DNA from: Pseudozyma flocculosa PF-1
Lineage: Eukaryota; Basidiomycota; Ustilaginomycetes; Ustilaginales; Ustilaginaceae
Length of the DNA: 64,000 nucleotides
Assembly: GCF_000417875.1 (NCBI RefSeq)
Contig: NW_006920892.1
Location: 183,323 to 247,322 of the forward strand
Direction: 5' to 3'
Shown: positions 1 to 11,187 of the stretch, piece after piece
Layout: each line of letters starts with the position of its first letter
How positions within the stretch are numbered: the stretch's first letter is position 1
Notes under the pieces: generated by a model
Told to the model about the DNA's origin: nothing
The model's database searches: none
Seen by the model: the letters and a program-made list of their open reading frames with translations, nothing else
Position numbers and translations under genes: made by a program

Positions 1-1273
1 GGCCGAGTCGTTGACGAAAAAGTCGCTGTTCCGCAGAGGCCGCGTCTGGATCTTGCCCCCCGACGCCGTCGTCGCCCCCGCTGCTGCTGCTGTTGCTGCC
101 CCCGGGCCTCCGTTTGCCAGAGCGCCTCCGCCGTTGCCCGGCACCATGACTGCCGTGGCCGACGAGGCCGTCTGGCCCTTTTTGCGGTCCAGCACCGATT
201 GCCGCCCGGCCTTGCTCCGCAGGTACTCGCGCACCGGCCTCATGGCGGCGTTGCGGCAGAGCTCCTTGAGGTCGCTGCCGCTATACCCCTCGGTCATCTT
301 GACGAGGTCGCGCAGGTTGAAGCTGGCGTCGAGCGGCGTCGAGGACAGCATGATGCCCAGGATCTTTTCGCGCTGCGCGGCGTTGGGCAGCGAGACGGCG
401 TAACGCTTGGGCAGCCGGCGCAGGATGGCCGAGTCAATGTCGTTTGGCCGATTGGTGGCGCCGAGCACAAGGATGCGGTCCGAAGACGATGTCAGACCGT
501 CCCACAGGCTGCCGTTCGAGGCGCAAAAAGGGCGAGCCAAGGCAAGGCAAGGCAAGACATGGTCGCAAGGTCAGCGCACAGGCACCACACGAACCGCAGC
601 CCAACAAGCGCCTCGGGGTGGGCTGCCGCACTCACGTCATGAACTCGGCCTTCATCATGCCCGTGACTTCGTGGTCGCCGGTGGCGCGCTCGCGAAGGAA
701 GCTGTCGATCTCGTCGATAAAGATGATGGCAGGCTGCAGCTTGCGGGCGAGGCTGAAGAGGGCCGAGACGAGCTTGTTGGACTCGCCGAACCACTTGTTG
801 GTAAGGGTCGAGACGTGCATGTTGATGAACGTGGCGCCGCTCTCCTTTGCGAGGGCCTTTGCGAGCATCGTCTTTCCGGTGCCTGGCGGGCCGTAGAGGA
901 GGACGCCCTTGGGTGCGCCGAGGAGGCCGCTGGCGTTGGTGAAGAGCTCCGGGTAGCAGAGGGGAGCGATGACGCTCTCCTGGAGCGACGAGATGATGCC
1001 GTCGAGGCCGCCGATCGAGGCAAAGTCGACGGGGATGTCCTCGGGGAGGATGAGCTCGGCCGAGATCTGCTCCTCGTACTCGTTGAGCTGGAGGTCCTGG
1101 CGCTTCAGGCCGAGCTTGTCGAGCTTGGCGTCCGAGACCTTTTTCGAGTCCTGCCTCTTTTGCTTGTTGGGGTCTAGCGAGGCGAGGATGTAGCGGAAGG
1201 CGTAGAAGAAGGCGACCTGGCTGACGGCGAGTATGGCGACGTCTGCCACCATCTTGCGGGTGACGTCCCTCAT
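1..1273 (-). CDS. MSP1: Msp1/ATAD1 AAA ATPase of the mitochondrial outer membrane (3' end outside window)
   Basis: Two exons are visible, 1273-636 and 508 down to the window edge. The intron 635-509 has GTGAGT and CAG ends and restores the frame into [10 protein letters not shown]. Residues 9-31 form one hydrophobic N-terminal membrane anchor. A single AAA module follows, with Walker A GPPGTGKT near residue 128, Walker B IIFIDEID near 180, and a sensor-like ATNRPNDID with RRLPKRY after the intron. This order is that of Msp1/ATAD1, which pulls mislocalised tail-anchored proteins out of the mitochondrial and peroxisomal membranes. The C-terminal part is Gly/Ser-rich and low in complexity, longer than usual for the family, and still open at base 1, so the stop is outside. 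The gene diverges from PUP3. The intron contains an AAGGC pentamer run. The family call is firm; the tail is unresolved. Confidence 0.93.
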
Positions 1274-1993
1274 GGTGACGGGTCGTAGCGGGGTGGAGAG
1301 GGGAAGGAGGATGTAGTGTGGCGTGCGGCAGGCGGGCGGACGGGCGAGCGTTGCGTATGCAGAGGCAAAGGAGCGTCGGCCGCGAGGATGTGTTGGCCAA
1401 GTCTTCGTGAGAAAGAAGCCAAGGATGGACGAGGTTGGAGGCAGGAAGGAAGCTTGCCACCGACGCGAGGGCTTTCAACCCCACCCACCCTCGCTCGCCT
1501 TTCCCTCGGCGGCGGGCCGGCCTCGAAGCGGGGGCAGTGTGGTGCGGTGCGGTGCGGGGCGGTGCGCTGGCCGCCAAACAGATCTCGGAACTCGGCCAGA
1601 CAGCCTGGCCTGGTAGAGAGGCTGGAAGGCCTGAGCCTGTGCCGCTGCCAGAGAGTGGAGGAGGTCGCGTTGCCTCTGGGCAAGCCTGCGAACCGATCAC
1701 CAGCCAGCCCACGCCCTCTGCCGCCCTGCAGCCGCGCACGCACCCTCGCCCTCGTCCTGGCCCTCAGCCTCGCCCTCACCTTGGCTTGGCTCTCGAAAGC
1801 AACACCACCACCACCACCGCCGCCTTCTCTCCCGTACCCACGTGCTGCCCTTTACCCTTGGCTCACCTCCTCTCGCTCAACACAGCCCGGCAGACGACCA
1901 CTGCATCGCATCGCATCGCATCGCCTCGCCTTCGAAGTTCGCACTTCCACCACCGCCACTTGCACCACCACCCCCACACACACCTCGCCCAGC
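1274..1993. promoter_or_regulatory. Shared divergent promoter of MSP1 and PUP3
   Basis: These 720 bases separate the two start codons and hold no believable gene. They contain a GTGCG-type pentamer run near 1540-1565 and pyrimidine-rich sequence just before the PUP3 start. At 1453-1461 the minus strand reads GGTGGCAAG, one base off the yeast proteasome element GGTGGCAAA. No TATA box stands out. Confidence 0.5.
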
Positions 1994-3193
1994 ATGAGTA
2001 TCATGGAGTACAACGGAGGCAGCGTGGTCGCCGCAAAGGGAAAGAACTGCGTCGCCATCGCCTCCGACCTCCGCCTCGGCCAGCAGGCCATGACGATCGC
2101 CTGCAACTTTGACAAGGTCTTTCCCGTCACTGAAAAGACCTACGTCGGCCTCCCCGGCCTCGCATCCGACGTCGCCACCCTCAAGGAGCGGTTCCGCTAC
2201 CGCGTCAACATGTACAAGATGAAGGAGGAGCGCGAGATTGAGCCAGAGGTCTTTGCCCACCTCGTCAGCTCCACCCTCTACGAGAAGCGGTGAGTCGCGG
2301 CCCGCACGCTCGCCCCCTCGCCCCTCCCTCGGACCTCCAACCTGACCGGGTCTGCCCACCTCTGGTTCCCCACCCCTCGCCGCGCCGCCCCTTCTTCGCC
2401 AGCTTCGGGCCATACTTTATCGAGCCAGTGATTGCCGGCCTCAACTCGAAAGACGAGCCCTTCATCGCTGCATCCGACCTCATCGGCTGCCTCAACTTTG
2501 CAAAGGACTTTGTCGTCAGCGGCACCGCGGCCGACAAGCTCTTTGGCATGGCCGAGGGACTCTGGGAGCCGGATCTGGTGCGTTTGAAACGCCCCCCCCC
2601 CCTCNCNCNCNCGCNCGCGCGCNCNCNCNCGCCGTCGCGCGCGCGCGCGCTCGTCNNNNNNNNNNNNNNNNNNNNNNNNNNNNNNNNNNNNNNNNNNNNN
2701 NNNNNNNNNNNNNNNNNNNNNNNNNNNNNNNNNNNNNNNNNNNNNNNNNNNNNNNNNNNNNNNNNNNNNNNCGACTCGTGCGTCCGTAGACCCCCCCCCC
2801 CCCCCCCCCTTCCCCTCGCCTGCCGCTCCATGGGCCCCCGCCTTCCAGCACTCGACGCGCGGCTGACCCTCTCTTTGGCCTTGACTCGTCCTCGTCCTCG
2901 TCCTGCCCGCCCTTCGCCGCTACCTGCAGGGACCCGAGGAGCTTTTCGAGACGGTATCGCAGATCCTCCTCGGCGCATTGGAGAGGGATGCACTTTCAGG
3001 CTGGGGCGCCGTCATCCGCATCATGTGAGTGGAAGCATGCTCGCCGCTTTGCCGCCTCGGACACGACCCAGCAGGGCCAACTCGTTTTTCTGATTTTCGC
3101 CTTCTGTCGACGTCGCCAAACCCCCTCCTGCCACGCTCTCGCAGCACACCGGACAAGGTCATCGAGAGGACGCTCAAGGCGCGCATGGACTGA
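1994..3193 (+). CDS. PUP3: 20S proteasome subunit beta-3
   Basis: Four exons, 1994-2289, 2403-2577, 2930-3024 and 3145-3193, all with GT...AG introns, give 204 residues, the usual length for beta-3 (about 205). The start [16 protein letters not shown], the body [13 protein letters not shown] and [16 protein letters not shown], and the last exon [15 protein letters not shown] match PSMB3/Pup3. It is a structural, non-catalytic beta-ring subunit: no Thr precedes the Gly-Gly-Ser-like start of the mature fold. The second intron carries an assembly gap, but all coding exons read cleanly on either side. It diverges from MSP1 and converges on the complex I gene. The identification is secure; exact exon edges rest on splice consensus and phase. 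Confidence 0.95.
2605..2771. repeat. Assembly gap in a simple GC repeat
   Basis: Scattered N bases from 2605 alternate with C and G, a CG-dinucleotide run follows, and 2656-2771 is solid N. A C homopolymer flanks each side. It lies in PUP3 intron 2 (2578-2929). The likely cause is a homopolymer or CG repeat that could not be read. Confidence 0.9.
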
Positions 3194-3683
3194 GTCTCTC
3201 CAGAGCCGAGCCGACTTGTGACGCCGTGGCAGAGCAGAGCAGAGCAGAGCAATGTACTTGTGATTTCGTGTTTCTTTGCAGGAGCCGGGGCGACGTCGTG
3301 TGAAGCCCTTACCTTCTGTTCGGAGTGGAGTGTTGGGGGATTCGCGAGCCGGCGCGGGCCGACTCGACCATTCTGCTGTCGTCGTTGTTCGTTGCTTCAA
3401 GGCTGTGTCGTCGGCTCACTCGACAGCAGCTGTGTGGCCGTTGGCGACGGTGGACATTCGACAGACAGACGCAACGACCGGCAGGCAAGGAACCTCAGCA
3501 CCTCGCCTTCAGCGCCATCGACCCGATCCTAGTCCTTCAGACGTATGCCATTCGACGAGCAAAGAAGACAGAGAGAGTCTACAGCCGCACCGCCGTTGAC
3601 TCATCGGCCAGCGGCTGGAGGAACAACACAGCACGCCGGCGACGGTGCTAGGCAAGGGCGGGATGGGGACGAGGCGAAGAGCA
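3194..3683. other. Convergent 3' region of PUP3 and the complex I gene
   Basis: This 490-base stretch between two stop codons should hold both 3' UTRs. It contains a short AGAGC pentamer run near 3234-3252. I see no gene, RNA or clear polyadenylation signal. Confidence 0.5.
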
Positions 3684-4551
3684 TCACTTTGTGTGGTGGA
3701 TGCGGAGCTTCTTGGGGTTGTAGTCGTAGTTTGCGGCGTAGCTCTTGGGCGGGATGCGGGCCACCTTGGGCTCCTGGATGTGGTAGTCCCATCCCTGCTT
3801 TTCGCAAAAGTGCACGGCGTCCTCCTTTGTGCGGAACTTGAGCGACGTGCCCTGCATGTAGTCGCCGCTGTTGTGCCGCGCCGGTGTCATGGTGGGTGGG
3901 TTCAAGGGAGGTAGGGAAGAACGAAGGAGGGTGGACAGAGTTGCGTCGTCAGTGAATCGATGCAGAGAATAAGAGAGGGTCAAGGGGCGGCGGAGTCGAC
4001 ATACGAGGATGCCCAGCCCATGAGCGGGTTCTCCCAACGAGCGCTGCCCTGGAGAATGTCCCAGTCGACCCTCCAGACCTTGGTTCCGGCCTTGCCGGAA
4101 GAGTTGGCAGTCTTGGCAGGACGGAAGATGCGCACGCTGCGCTGGTTGAGCTCGGCTGTCGGTCACAAGCAGCGGGACGGTACAGAAGAGACGGGGTGTC
4201 AGCGAGCTGCCAAAGAAGACGCATCTTTCCCAAGACCGCGATTGGAAGAGCCGAAGGGCTGCGAGGGGAGGGGAGGGGAGGGTAAGCTGCCGCCTGTCGG
4301 GGACACTCACCGGGAGCGCTGCTGGCAAGGTCGGCGGTGATGGCCTGGTCGTGTCGTGCAACCTGCTCTGCGGCGAGGTCACGCTCCTGTTCCGGCTGGG
4401 TGCTCGAGACGGGCGCGGGTGCGCTGGACGACGAGGACGAGGAGGATGCGTTGCGCCACACGGACGAGGTGGCAAGGGTGCGCAGCGAGGCGGGCGCTGG
4501 CTGTGCGGCGGCGGCCCGCGCCAGGACGGGGATGTGTCGGAAGAGGGACAT
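3684..4551 (-). CDS. NDUFS4: NADH:ubiquinone oxidoreductase accessory subunit, NDUFS4 type (18 kDa)
   Basis: Three exons, 4551-4311, 4155-4005 and 3867-3684, give 191 residues. The introns begin GTGAGT and GTATG and end in CAG. The first exon is an Arg/Ala/Ser-rich presequence (MSLFRHIPVLARAAA, LRTLATSS), as expected for import into the mitochondrial matrix. The conserved core follows: RSVRIFRPAKTA, KVWRVDWDI and WENPLMGWASS, then FRTKEDAVHFCEKQGWDY and the basic C-terminus PKSYAANYDYNPKKLRIHHTK-like tail typical of NDUFS4. It belongs to the peripheral arm of complex I and supports its assembly and stability. Its presence implies that this fungus keeps respiratory complex I. It diverges from RPAP1 400 bases away. 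Confidence 0.93.
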
Positions 4552-4951
4552 TGTGTGTGTGCGCGATGGGGGCCGAAGAGGCGGTCGAGTGGTGATGATA
4601 AGATTCTGCGGACGGTGACCGAGGTGGCGAAAGGTTCGGGATGTCGGGCGGGCGGAGCAGAGCAGCCAACGCCAGCGACAGCGACGACAGATGGGCCCCG
4701 CCCGCCCCTTCCGGCTGCCGACCGACCCGCCAAGCTAAAGAGGGCAACCCACGCCTAACTTGTCGGCTCCGAAGCTCGTCAACCATGCCGGCGGAGGAGC
4801 CCTCCACTCTGCTGCTTCTTCCAGGCTGGAAAAAGTTGGTTGCGGTTGGGGCAGTCAGCCTTTCTCTCTCTCTCTCTCTCTACACCCTCCTCCTCCATCC
4901 TCCTCATCCTTCATCATCCTCTTCCCCCTCCGCTCCCCCGCATACCTCGCC
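4552..4951. promoter_or_regulatory. Divergent promoter, NDUFS4 and RPAP1
   Basis: These 400 bases separate the two start codons. A TC dinucleotide run at about 4863-4881 and further pyrimidine-rich sequence lead into the RPAP1 start on its coding strand, a common leader pattern in fungi. No other element is recognisable. Confidence 0.5.
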
Positions 4952-7900
4952 ATGTCGTCGACCCGCAAGCAGCAGATCCGCCCGCGCTTCGTCGACCTCG
5001 CCGAGTTTGACGACGACCACTTCGCCCCCGCCACTTCCTCGTCGTCCGCAGCAACCAACCCAGACGGCTCTAACGCCTTCAACTGGCCGTCCGCCGCAAC
5101 CGTCGTACGTCGGCCGCCACCCACCATCGCCTCCGCAAAGCCAAAAGACACGTCCATCCCATCTTCGACGTCAGAGCCGCTGCCACAGGCGCAGACACAG
5201 ACACGGAGCCACCCGGCCGAGCAGGCTGCCGCCTCTTCTCAGCAACCCAAGTCAAAGGTGGTCCGCATCGCACCCGACTCGGCCAACCAGGTCAGGCATA
5301 TCGAACAAAGGCCGTCCTCGAGCTCTACCGGCTTCTCCTTTGGACCCTCCAGCCAGCCATCGAGACGCCCACCACCAGCCCACCAACAGCAGCACCATGA
5401 CGACGACCAGTTGCCCACCAGCTTCACCCTTGACTTTGACGAAGGTGGCACAGGTGCACCAGAGGGCAGCGGCTGGGGCTCGAGCGCACCGATAGAGGCA
5501 GGTGCACCCCTCATCGGATCCATCAGCGAGCGCAAGCCTAGCGGCAGCCGCACCGCCACCGCCACCGACCGCGCGAAACCGAGAGTCGGCTCTAGATTCC
5601 TTGCCAGCAGGCAGATGGACGCAGACATGCGCTCCGCTGCAGAGAGCAAGGCAGCCGCCCTCGCCCGCGCAAAGACGTGGGAGGACCAGGAGCCTGGCAC
5701 CGGCTTCCCTCGCGTGCCCAGGAGAGACGTCATCGATCCCATCCTGCCCCGTATCGGCGGCAGATCGAGTGGACCAGAGCTCTCCGAGGACGTGCGTTCC
5801 GCGCCCAAGCCGACAGAGGATAGAAGCGTGCAGGCGACGGCCGCAACCGCCGTCGACGAGGACGAAGAGTGGCTCGACGAGACGGGGCGGCCGATGTCGG
5901 CGTTCCGCAAGACGCGCCTGCTCAAACAAGGTCTCCGGCCACCGGCAGTCCGGAGTCGCTCAGAGGGCGCAGCCCCTGCCACAGGAGCTGGCGCCAGCGA
6001 TGCGACCAGCGGCGCAGACGAGGGACACAGCTACGTGCGCGATCCGACGCGCGATCCTGGAGGAGGCGCCGACCCCGAGTCCATCACCGCCATGCTCGCC
6101 TCTGTCTCGAGCGAAAACGACCAGAAGGTCAAGGCCATGGACGCCGCGCAAGTCCAAGAGGAGCTGCGGAGCCTCGAGGCACTCTTTGGCAAAAGCGTGC
6201 TCGACGCTCTGCGAGCGAGGAAGCCGAGCGGCGATGCCGTTGCCACCGACGCCGACGCGGATGCAGCGTCGGCTTCTGCAGCGAAAGAGGCGTCCCACAA
6301 GACTGCTTCCACTGAAGCACCGACCTCCGCCGCGCCTGCGACAGTCGATCTAGACGGCCCCGACTCGATCCGGAGGCGCTACTTCCCGGGCGAGCCCGAG
6401 GGTGTCAATGCCTCGCTCGAGTGGATGGTGCCGCGGCCAGCCGAGAGCGCGAAGGGCGGCACCGCAGCACAGACCGGCGAGCCGAGGTTCGACTTCGAGG
6501 GCAGCCTCGTCGAGCAGCGTCGAGACACCGACAGCACGTACGTCGCCGGCCTGCACCATCACGGCGACGACCAGCATGCGCCGGGATACACTGCCTCCGA
6601 GTTGCTACACCTCGCCAGAAGCTCGGTTGCTGCCCAGCGGCAGCTCGCCCTCAACGTGCTGGGCAGGATCTGCTCGCAGTATCCGCTGTCTGGTCCCGCT
6701 GGCCGGCCTGCCGAGGTAGATCAGGAGAGTGGTCTCAGCCTGTTGCCCGGCACCGAGCGCGCCACCATTCAGGCAAGGACGCTGGTCGCCGCCCGGTGGC
6801 TGCTGCAGGATCGCAACTTCACCGTCCGCTCGGCCGCCTTGCGCTGCCTCGGAGCCGTCGTCCGCTCCGGGCCATCGGGTCAACGACCGACGCCGGGGTC
6901 GACGCTCCTCGTCGACTGGAGGCAGCTCGGACTGGCTTCCGCACCCGCGCAAAAGAAGGACAAGGACGACATGTCGTTCGAGGACATTGTCAAGGCAGAC
7001 TGGGTCGACTTCCTCGTCGGCAGCGGCTTCCTCGACCTGTGCGTCGACAAGACCGAGATGCTCGTCGCGACGAGCTGGGACGCCGAGATGCTGCTCGAGG
7101 TGCTGTGGAGGATGGCCAGCTGCTCGGCCGACCGCGCGCGGCGCATTGTGGGCGCAGACGAGAGGCCGATGCGCGACCTTGTCGTCGACCTCGGGCTCAA
7201 AGCGGCCTGGCCCCCGTCGGGCAGCTCTCGCAGCGGCGGCCGAGGCGGAGGCGGCGGCGTCGACGTACCGCCCGGGCGGCCAGCTCCGGCCGCATGGAGT
7301 GGCCGTCGCCGTCGGCTGTTCGCCTGCTGCATCTCGGCATCATGGCCGACCGCAACTCGGCCAAGGCCATGGTGCTCGACGGCACCGTCGACCATCTGCT
7401 TCGGTTCGTCATGCTGTACCCCTGGAAGCTCGAGGAGGATCTGGCGCCTGCCATGGCGACAGCTCCGACCGCGCATACCGAGGACGACGACGGCGGCGAT
7501 GACGAATCGGAGGAGCTGGTGGTCCGCGCCTATGAGCTTTTCGCCGCCTGCCTCGACGTCTACAGCTCGCTGGGCTTGTACGGACAGTACGCGTCGGTTG
7601 CCGGACGCACCTGGAGCGTGTGGCAGGACGTTGGCGCCTGGGCCAACCGACTGTTGCGACAGGGCGGCGCGGAAGGTCGTACCACGTCGAGCGCCGTGCG
7701 CCAGGCCAAGATCGGCACGGTGGCGAGCTTCTTCCGTCTCCTCGAGATCTGGACGGTGTGCGCCAAAGACCCGCATCAGCTGCTCGGCCACCACGACATT
7801 ACCTGGACGCAGGTCAGGGACTGGGTCGAAATCAGCTGCGATGCGCTCGCCTCGCTCGGCGCCGGACCGCCAGCTGGAAGCGATGGCGGCATCGCCGTCC

Positions 7901-9846
7901 CTGATGCGGCCCGCATCGCCGGGTCGGCCGCCGGCCACTTGGTCGCCTGGGTCGACTGCTGCAAGGGCAAGCAGGCGAAGCTGCTCGAGGAGAGGCGCGG
8001 TGCTATCGAGGCAGGCCTAGCTGCGGCGACAGCGGTCATCTCTCCCGCGTTGGACGGCCTTGACCTTGAAGTTGTGACGGCAGCGACCGTCGAACAGACG
8101 GCCTCGCTGTGTGTCGCAGCTTCCAATCTGCGACGATTGCAGCGCGGCCTGCACGGGTCCGGCATCGGCTCCAACACCGACACCGACACCGGCGCAAGCA
8201 CGACGAGGAGCAAGTCAACGCCGCCCGACCTCGATGCGCGACTCGCGAGCTTCGCTTCTCGCATCCTCGCCGCCGACGCACTCTGGAACTTCCTCTCGAG
8301 CCCAACGTCGCGAGCTCAGGGGACGTACAGCCACCGGAGCAGCATCGTGCACCTCATCGCCGAGGTCCTGCCCGCCTCGTCGAGCCTGGACAGGCTGCTG
8401 CTGGTGCCGCATCTGGGCGGCGGCGACCGCGCGCTGCTGCACCAGATCACGAGCGATGCGATGCAGCACGTGCTCGGTGCTGAGGGCGCGGCGATCCTGG
8501 CGCCGTTCCTCGACGAGTACATCTGCGGCGGACACCAGCGGGCGTGGCGGGACAAGGTCCTGGCAAGGTCCCGAGCCAGCCTGGACGTGCACCCGAGCTC
8601 GGACAGGCTCGCCGGTCGTGCTGGGCTCTTTTATGACGAGGTCGACCCGATCGAGCTTGCCCGGCGGGAGCGTGCCTCGGCCGAAGCGGAGGCCAACGAC
8701 GAAGCGGACAACGACGAGAGTGAGGGTGAGGGCGACGGCGACGACGGTGGCGAAGCGGAGATGGATCCGATGACCAAGACGCCATTCTGGCGGTCGCCCT
8801 CGCTCTCGCTGCCTCTGCGCTCCGACTGGCCGCTGGTGGCGCTCGACGAGCTGCTGCACAGCGCCAACAGCGCCGTGCTCAACCGCCCGGACAACCTCCC
8901 CGCGGGTTACGACGCCAACGAGCAGAGCATCGTCGAGACGTCGCTGCGCCTCTTTGTCGACATCGTCTCGGCGCTGCTGACGAGGTACGACGAGAATGCC
9001 GCCACCGGCGGCGTGGGCCCGGACGGGGACGTCAGCGGTACCGCCGCCGCTGCCGCCGCTGGTGCCCTGCCGACGGCGGTGCAGATCCGACTTGGGATGT
9101 GCAAGGTGTTTATGCTCGAGCATGGCCAGTCTGAGTCGTTCCTCGCCGACGCTGACGCGGCGCAGCAGGGCGCGTCGACGAGCGCAGAGACGAAGCACAA
9201 GGTCGCAATCGAGCGGGGTCGGTTGACGGGTCGCGAGATCTTCCGCGATCCAGCGGTATCCAAGCAGATCGAGACGTTGTTGGACCTCGCGGATCGTCTT
9301 TCGACCCATCCTTGCCTCTCCCTGTCCCCGTCCTCGTTCAAGACGGGGGTGGATGACAACAAGATGGCGGGGTCGAATGACAACAAGACGGTGGGGACGA
9401 CGAACGACTACAAGACGACGGTGGGGTCGAACGACAACGACAAGACAAAGACCAGGACCAACGACTACGAAAGCTGGACGACCCACACGCTCGGTGGGCA
9501 CACCTCGTTCTACACGTTCTTCACGGACCTGGTGGGGCTGTACGACTCCATCTCGTTTGGCGACGTCAGTTTCGGACGCATCCTCCTCGTCCTCTGCTCG
9601 ACCTCTTCCAACCTCGCCGTCGAGTACCGCCGTCTCCTCTGGAACGACTACGCCGATTCACTCATCTCCATCCGTCTCCCCCCGCCCACACCCCCGCACG
9701 GTACACTCGAGGGTGTCTACTACGGTACCGAGAGGGACCCGGATCCGGAGATGCAGCGTAGCTATAGCATCGTGATGCAGAGGCTGCAGACGCTGGGTAG
9801 GACGTCGTTTGTCCCGTTTTGCGTGGCCAGGTTCCATCTTGCTTGA
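4952..9846 (+). CDS. RPAP1: RNA polymerase II-associated protein 1 (RPAP1) homologue
   Basis: The ATG at 4952 starts MSSTRKQQIRPRFVDLAEFD. A short RPAP1_N-like helix (TAMLASVSSENDQKVKAMD...) lies near residues 375-425. The diagnostic RPAP1_C block, RFDFEGSLV then GLHHHGDDQHAPGYT and ELLHLARSSV, is near 509-570. A long helical C-terminal half follows. RPAP1 helps assemble RNA polymerase II and bring it to the nucleus. The frame changes near 7200-7300. A 68-base GT...AG intron at 7216-7283 restores it exactly and gives 1608 residues, but its donor GTCGGG is poor and a missing base is an alternative. An acidic run near 8690-8760 and an Asn/Asp/Lys repeat near 9346-9465 interrupt the C-terminal part. 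The stop is TGA at 9844-9846. Confidence 0.9.
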
Positions 9847-10027
9847 TTGGCCGGCCACACTTTTTTCCTCGTGCCCAAATCGAATCGACAATGGTCGCAC
9901 CCGCCGCTACGATGTGTGTGTCCTCGGCCCTGTCCTCGGCCCTGTACCGCTCAAGATACCTGTGCGTCGCATCCACCTTCGTAGTTCCAACCCCCCATCG
10001 TCACCAAAAGGCGACCGAAAATAACGC

Positions 10028-10034
10028 CAAAAAG
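10028..10034 (-). terminator. RNA polymerase III termination run
   Basis: On the minus strand a run of five T follows the tRNA-Gln 3' end after about four bases. This is the usual termination signal for a tRNA gene. Confidence 0.75.
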
Positions 10035-10037
10035 CAA

Positions 10038-10150
10038 GGTCCTACCCGGATTCGAACCGGGGGCGAGCGGAAACCGATCATCCCTTCAATGAAGGGGATT
10101 CTGCGCAGGCGAGTCAGAACCGCTAGAGTTGACCACTACTCCATAGAACC
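10038..10150 (-). tRNA. tRNA-Gln (anticodon CUG) with a 42-nt intron
   Basis: Read on the minus strand from 10150, GGTTCTA pairs with TAGGACC at the 3' end (one G-U pair). The D stem is GAG/CTC, the anticodon stem AGCGG/CCGCT, and the T arm CCCGG-TTCGAAT-CCGGG. The anticodon loop reads TT-CTG-A with T at position 38, giving CUG for glutamine CAG codons. A 42-base intron (10113-10072) sits after position 37, the canonical site, leaving 71 bases of mature tRNA before CCA addition. A TTTTT run just past the 3' end (about 10029-10033) fits RNA polymerase III termination. It lies between the converging RPAP1 and ESS1 genes. Confidence 0.95.
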
Positions 10151-10297
10151 CCTTGATGTCAGAGGCAGAAAAAACAACGTACATAACACGTAGTGCACGT
10201 TATGAGAGCGTCCACCAGACACACTCACATACCCACACACACACGACGTGCCTCCGATCCGAGAGAGAGGTGAGATTCAACGACGGAGGTACAGCGG

Positions 10298-11187
10298 CTA
10301 TGCAGTGCGGAAAATGTAGTGGACGCCGCTGTCGGTGTCGACGACGTCGCTCATGGCGCCGACGGGCAGGTTGAAGGTGGCCTCCTCGAAGGGCTTCTGC
10401 ATCTGGCCGCGGGTAAAGAAGCCCAGGTCTCCGCCGGCCTTGGCCGATGGGCAGTCGCTGGACGGGGGGGTGGGCAGGAGGGAGGGCGCGAGAGAGAGAG
10501 GGAAGCGGGGCCGGCGGTCAGGGTCAGGATCTCGATGGCCGGGCCGCCGCGGTGGCAGAGCTGGGCGGGCGGCCACGGGGCCAGCAGCGACTCACGAGTG
10601 GACGCTGGCGACCTTGGCAAACTGCTCCTGCGTCGGGTTGGGTCCGAAGTCGGCTGTGAGCTGTTTGAGCATCGCAATGGCCTCTTCCTTGGTCCTGGTG
10701 ATCTTTTCCTGCTCGCCGAAGAGGTGCCGTCCGCGGCGGGCGGCAGGGGTCCACCGTTCCGTCCGTCAGCACACCTTAGCCTGAAGCAATCGCCTGCAAA
10801 GATGCTGCTGTCTCCCAGCTCCTTCCTGCCCACTCACCTCCTTCCAGCTGCTAGGTCTTCGGCTGTCGCGGTGCTTGATGAGGAGGTGGCTGGCGCGGAC
10901 CTGGTTGGCGGGCGCGTTGGCGGGCTCGAGCAGGTGGGCGCCAGGAAGCGACTTGATGGTCGCCTCAGTGTGGCCCTCGGGGATCTCCCAGGTCGACTGT
11001 CCCGAGGCGGCGTCGTAGAAGTAGGGCAGGCGGCGCGAGTTGCTGAAGCGGATCTCCCACTGCGCCTGTCGGTGGTGTATGTAGATGCGGTTGGCCCAGG
11101 CACGGTGCGGGCGGCAACACGCCATCAGCGACGTGCGCTCCGCTCAATCCCCGTCTGCCTCTGCTGGATGCGGCTACTCACGGACAT
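10298..11187 (-). CDS. ESS1: Peptidyl-prolyl cis-trans isomerase, Pin1/Ess1 type
   Basis: Four exons, 11187-11182, 11065-10838, 10708-10596 and 10457-10298, give 168 residues, the usual Pin1 size. A WW domain opens the protein ([25 protein letters not shown]). The parvulin domain follows with [15 protein letters not shown] (catalytic His, Lys and the Arg pair that binds phosphate), [13 protein letters not shown] (the active-site Cys) and GVHYIFRTA (the C-terminal His). It isomerises phospho-Ser/Thr-Pro bonds, notably in the RNA polymerase II C-terminal domain, and is nuclear. The first exon is only ATGTCC followed by GTGAGT; this is inferred from splice sites and phase, and an upstream start is possible. 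It converges on RPAP1, with the tRNA between them. Confidence 0.95.
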
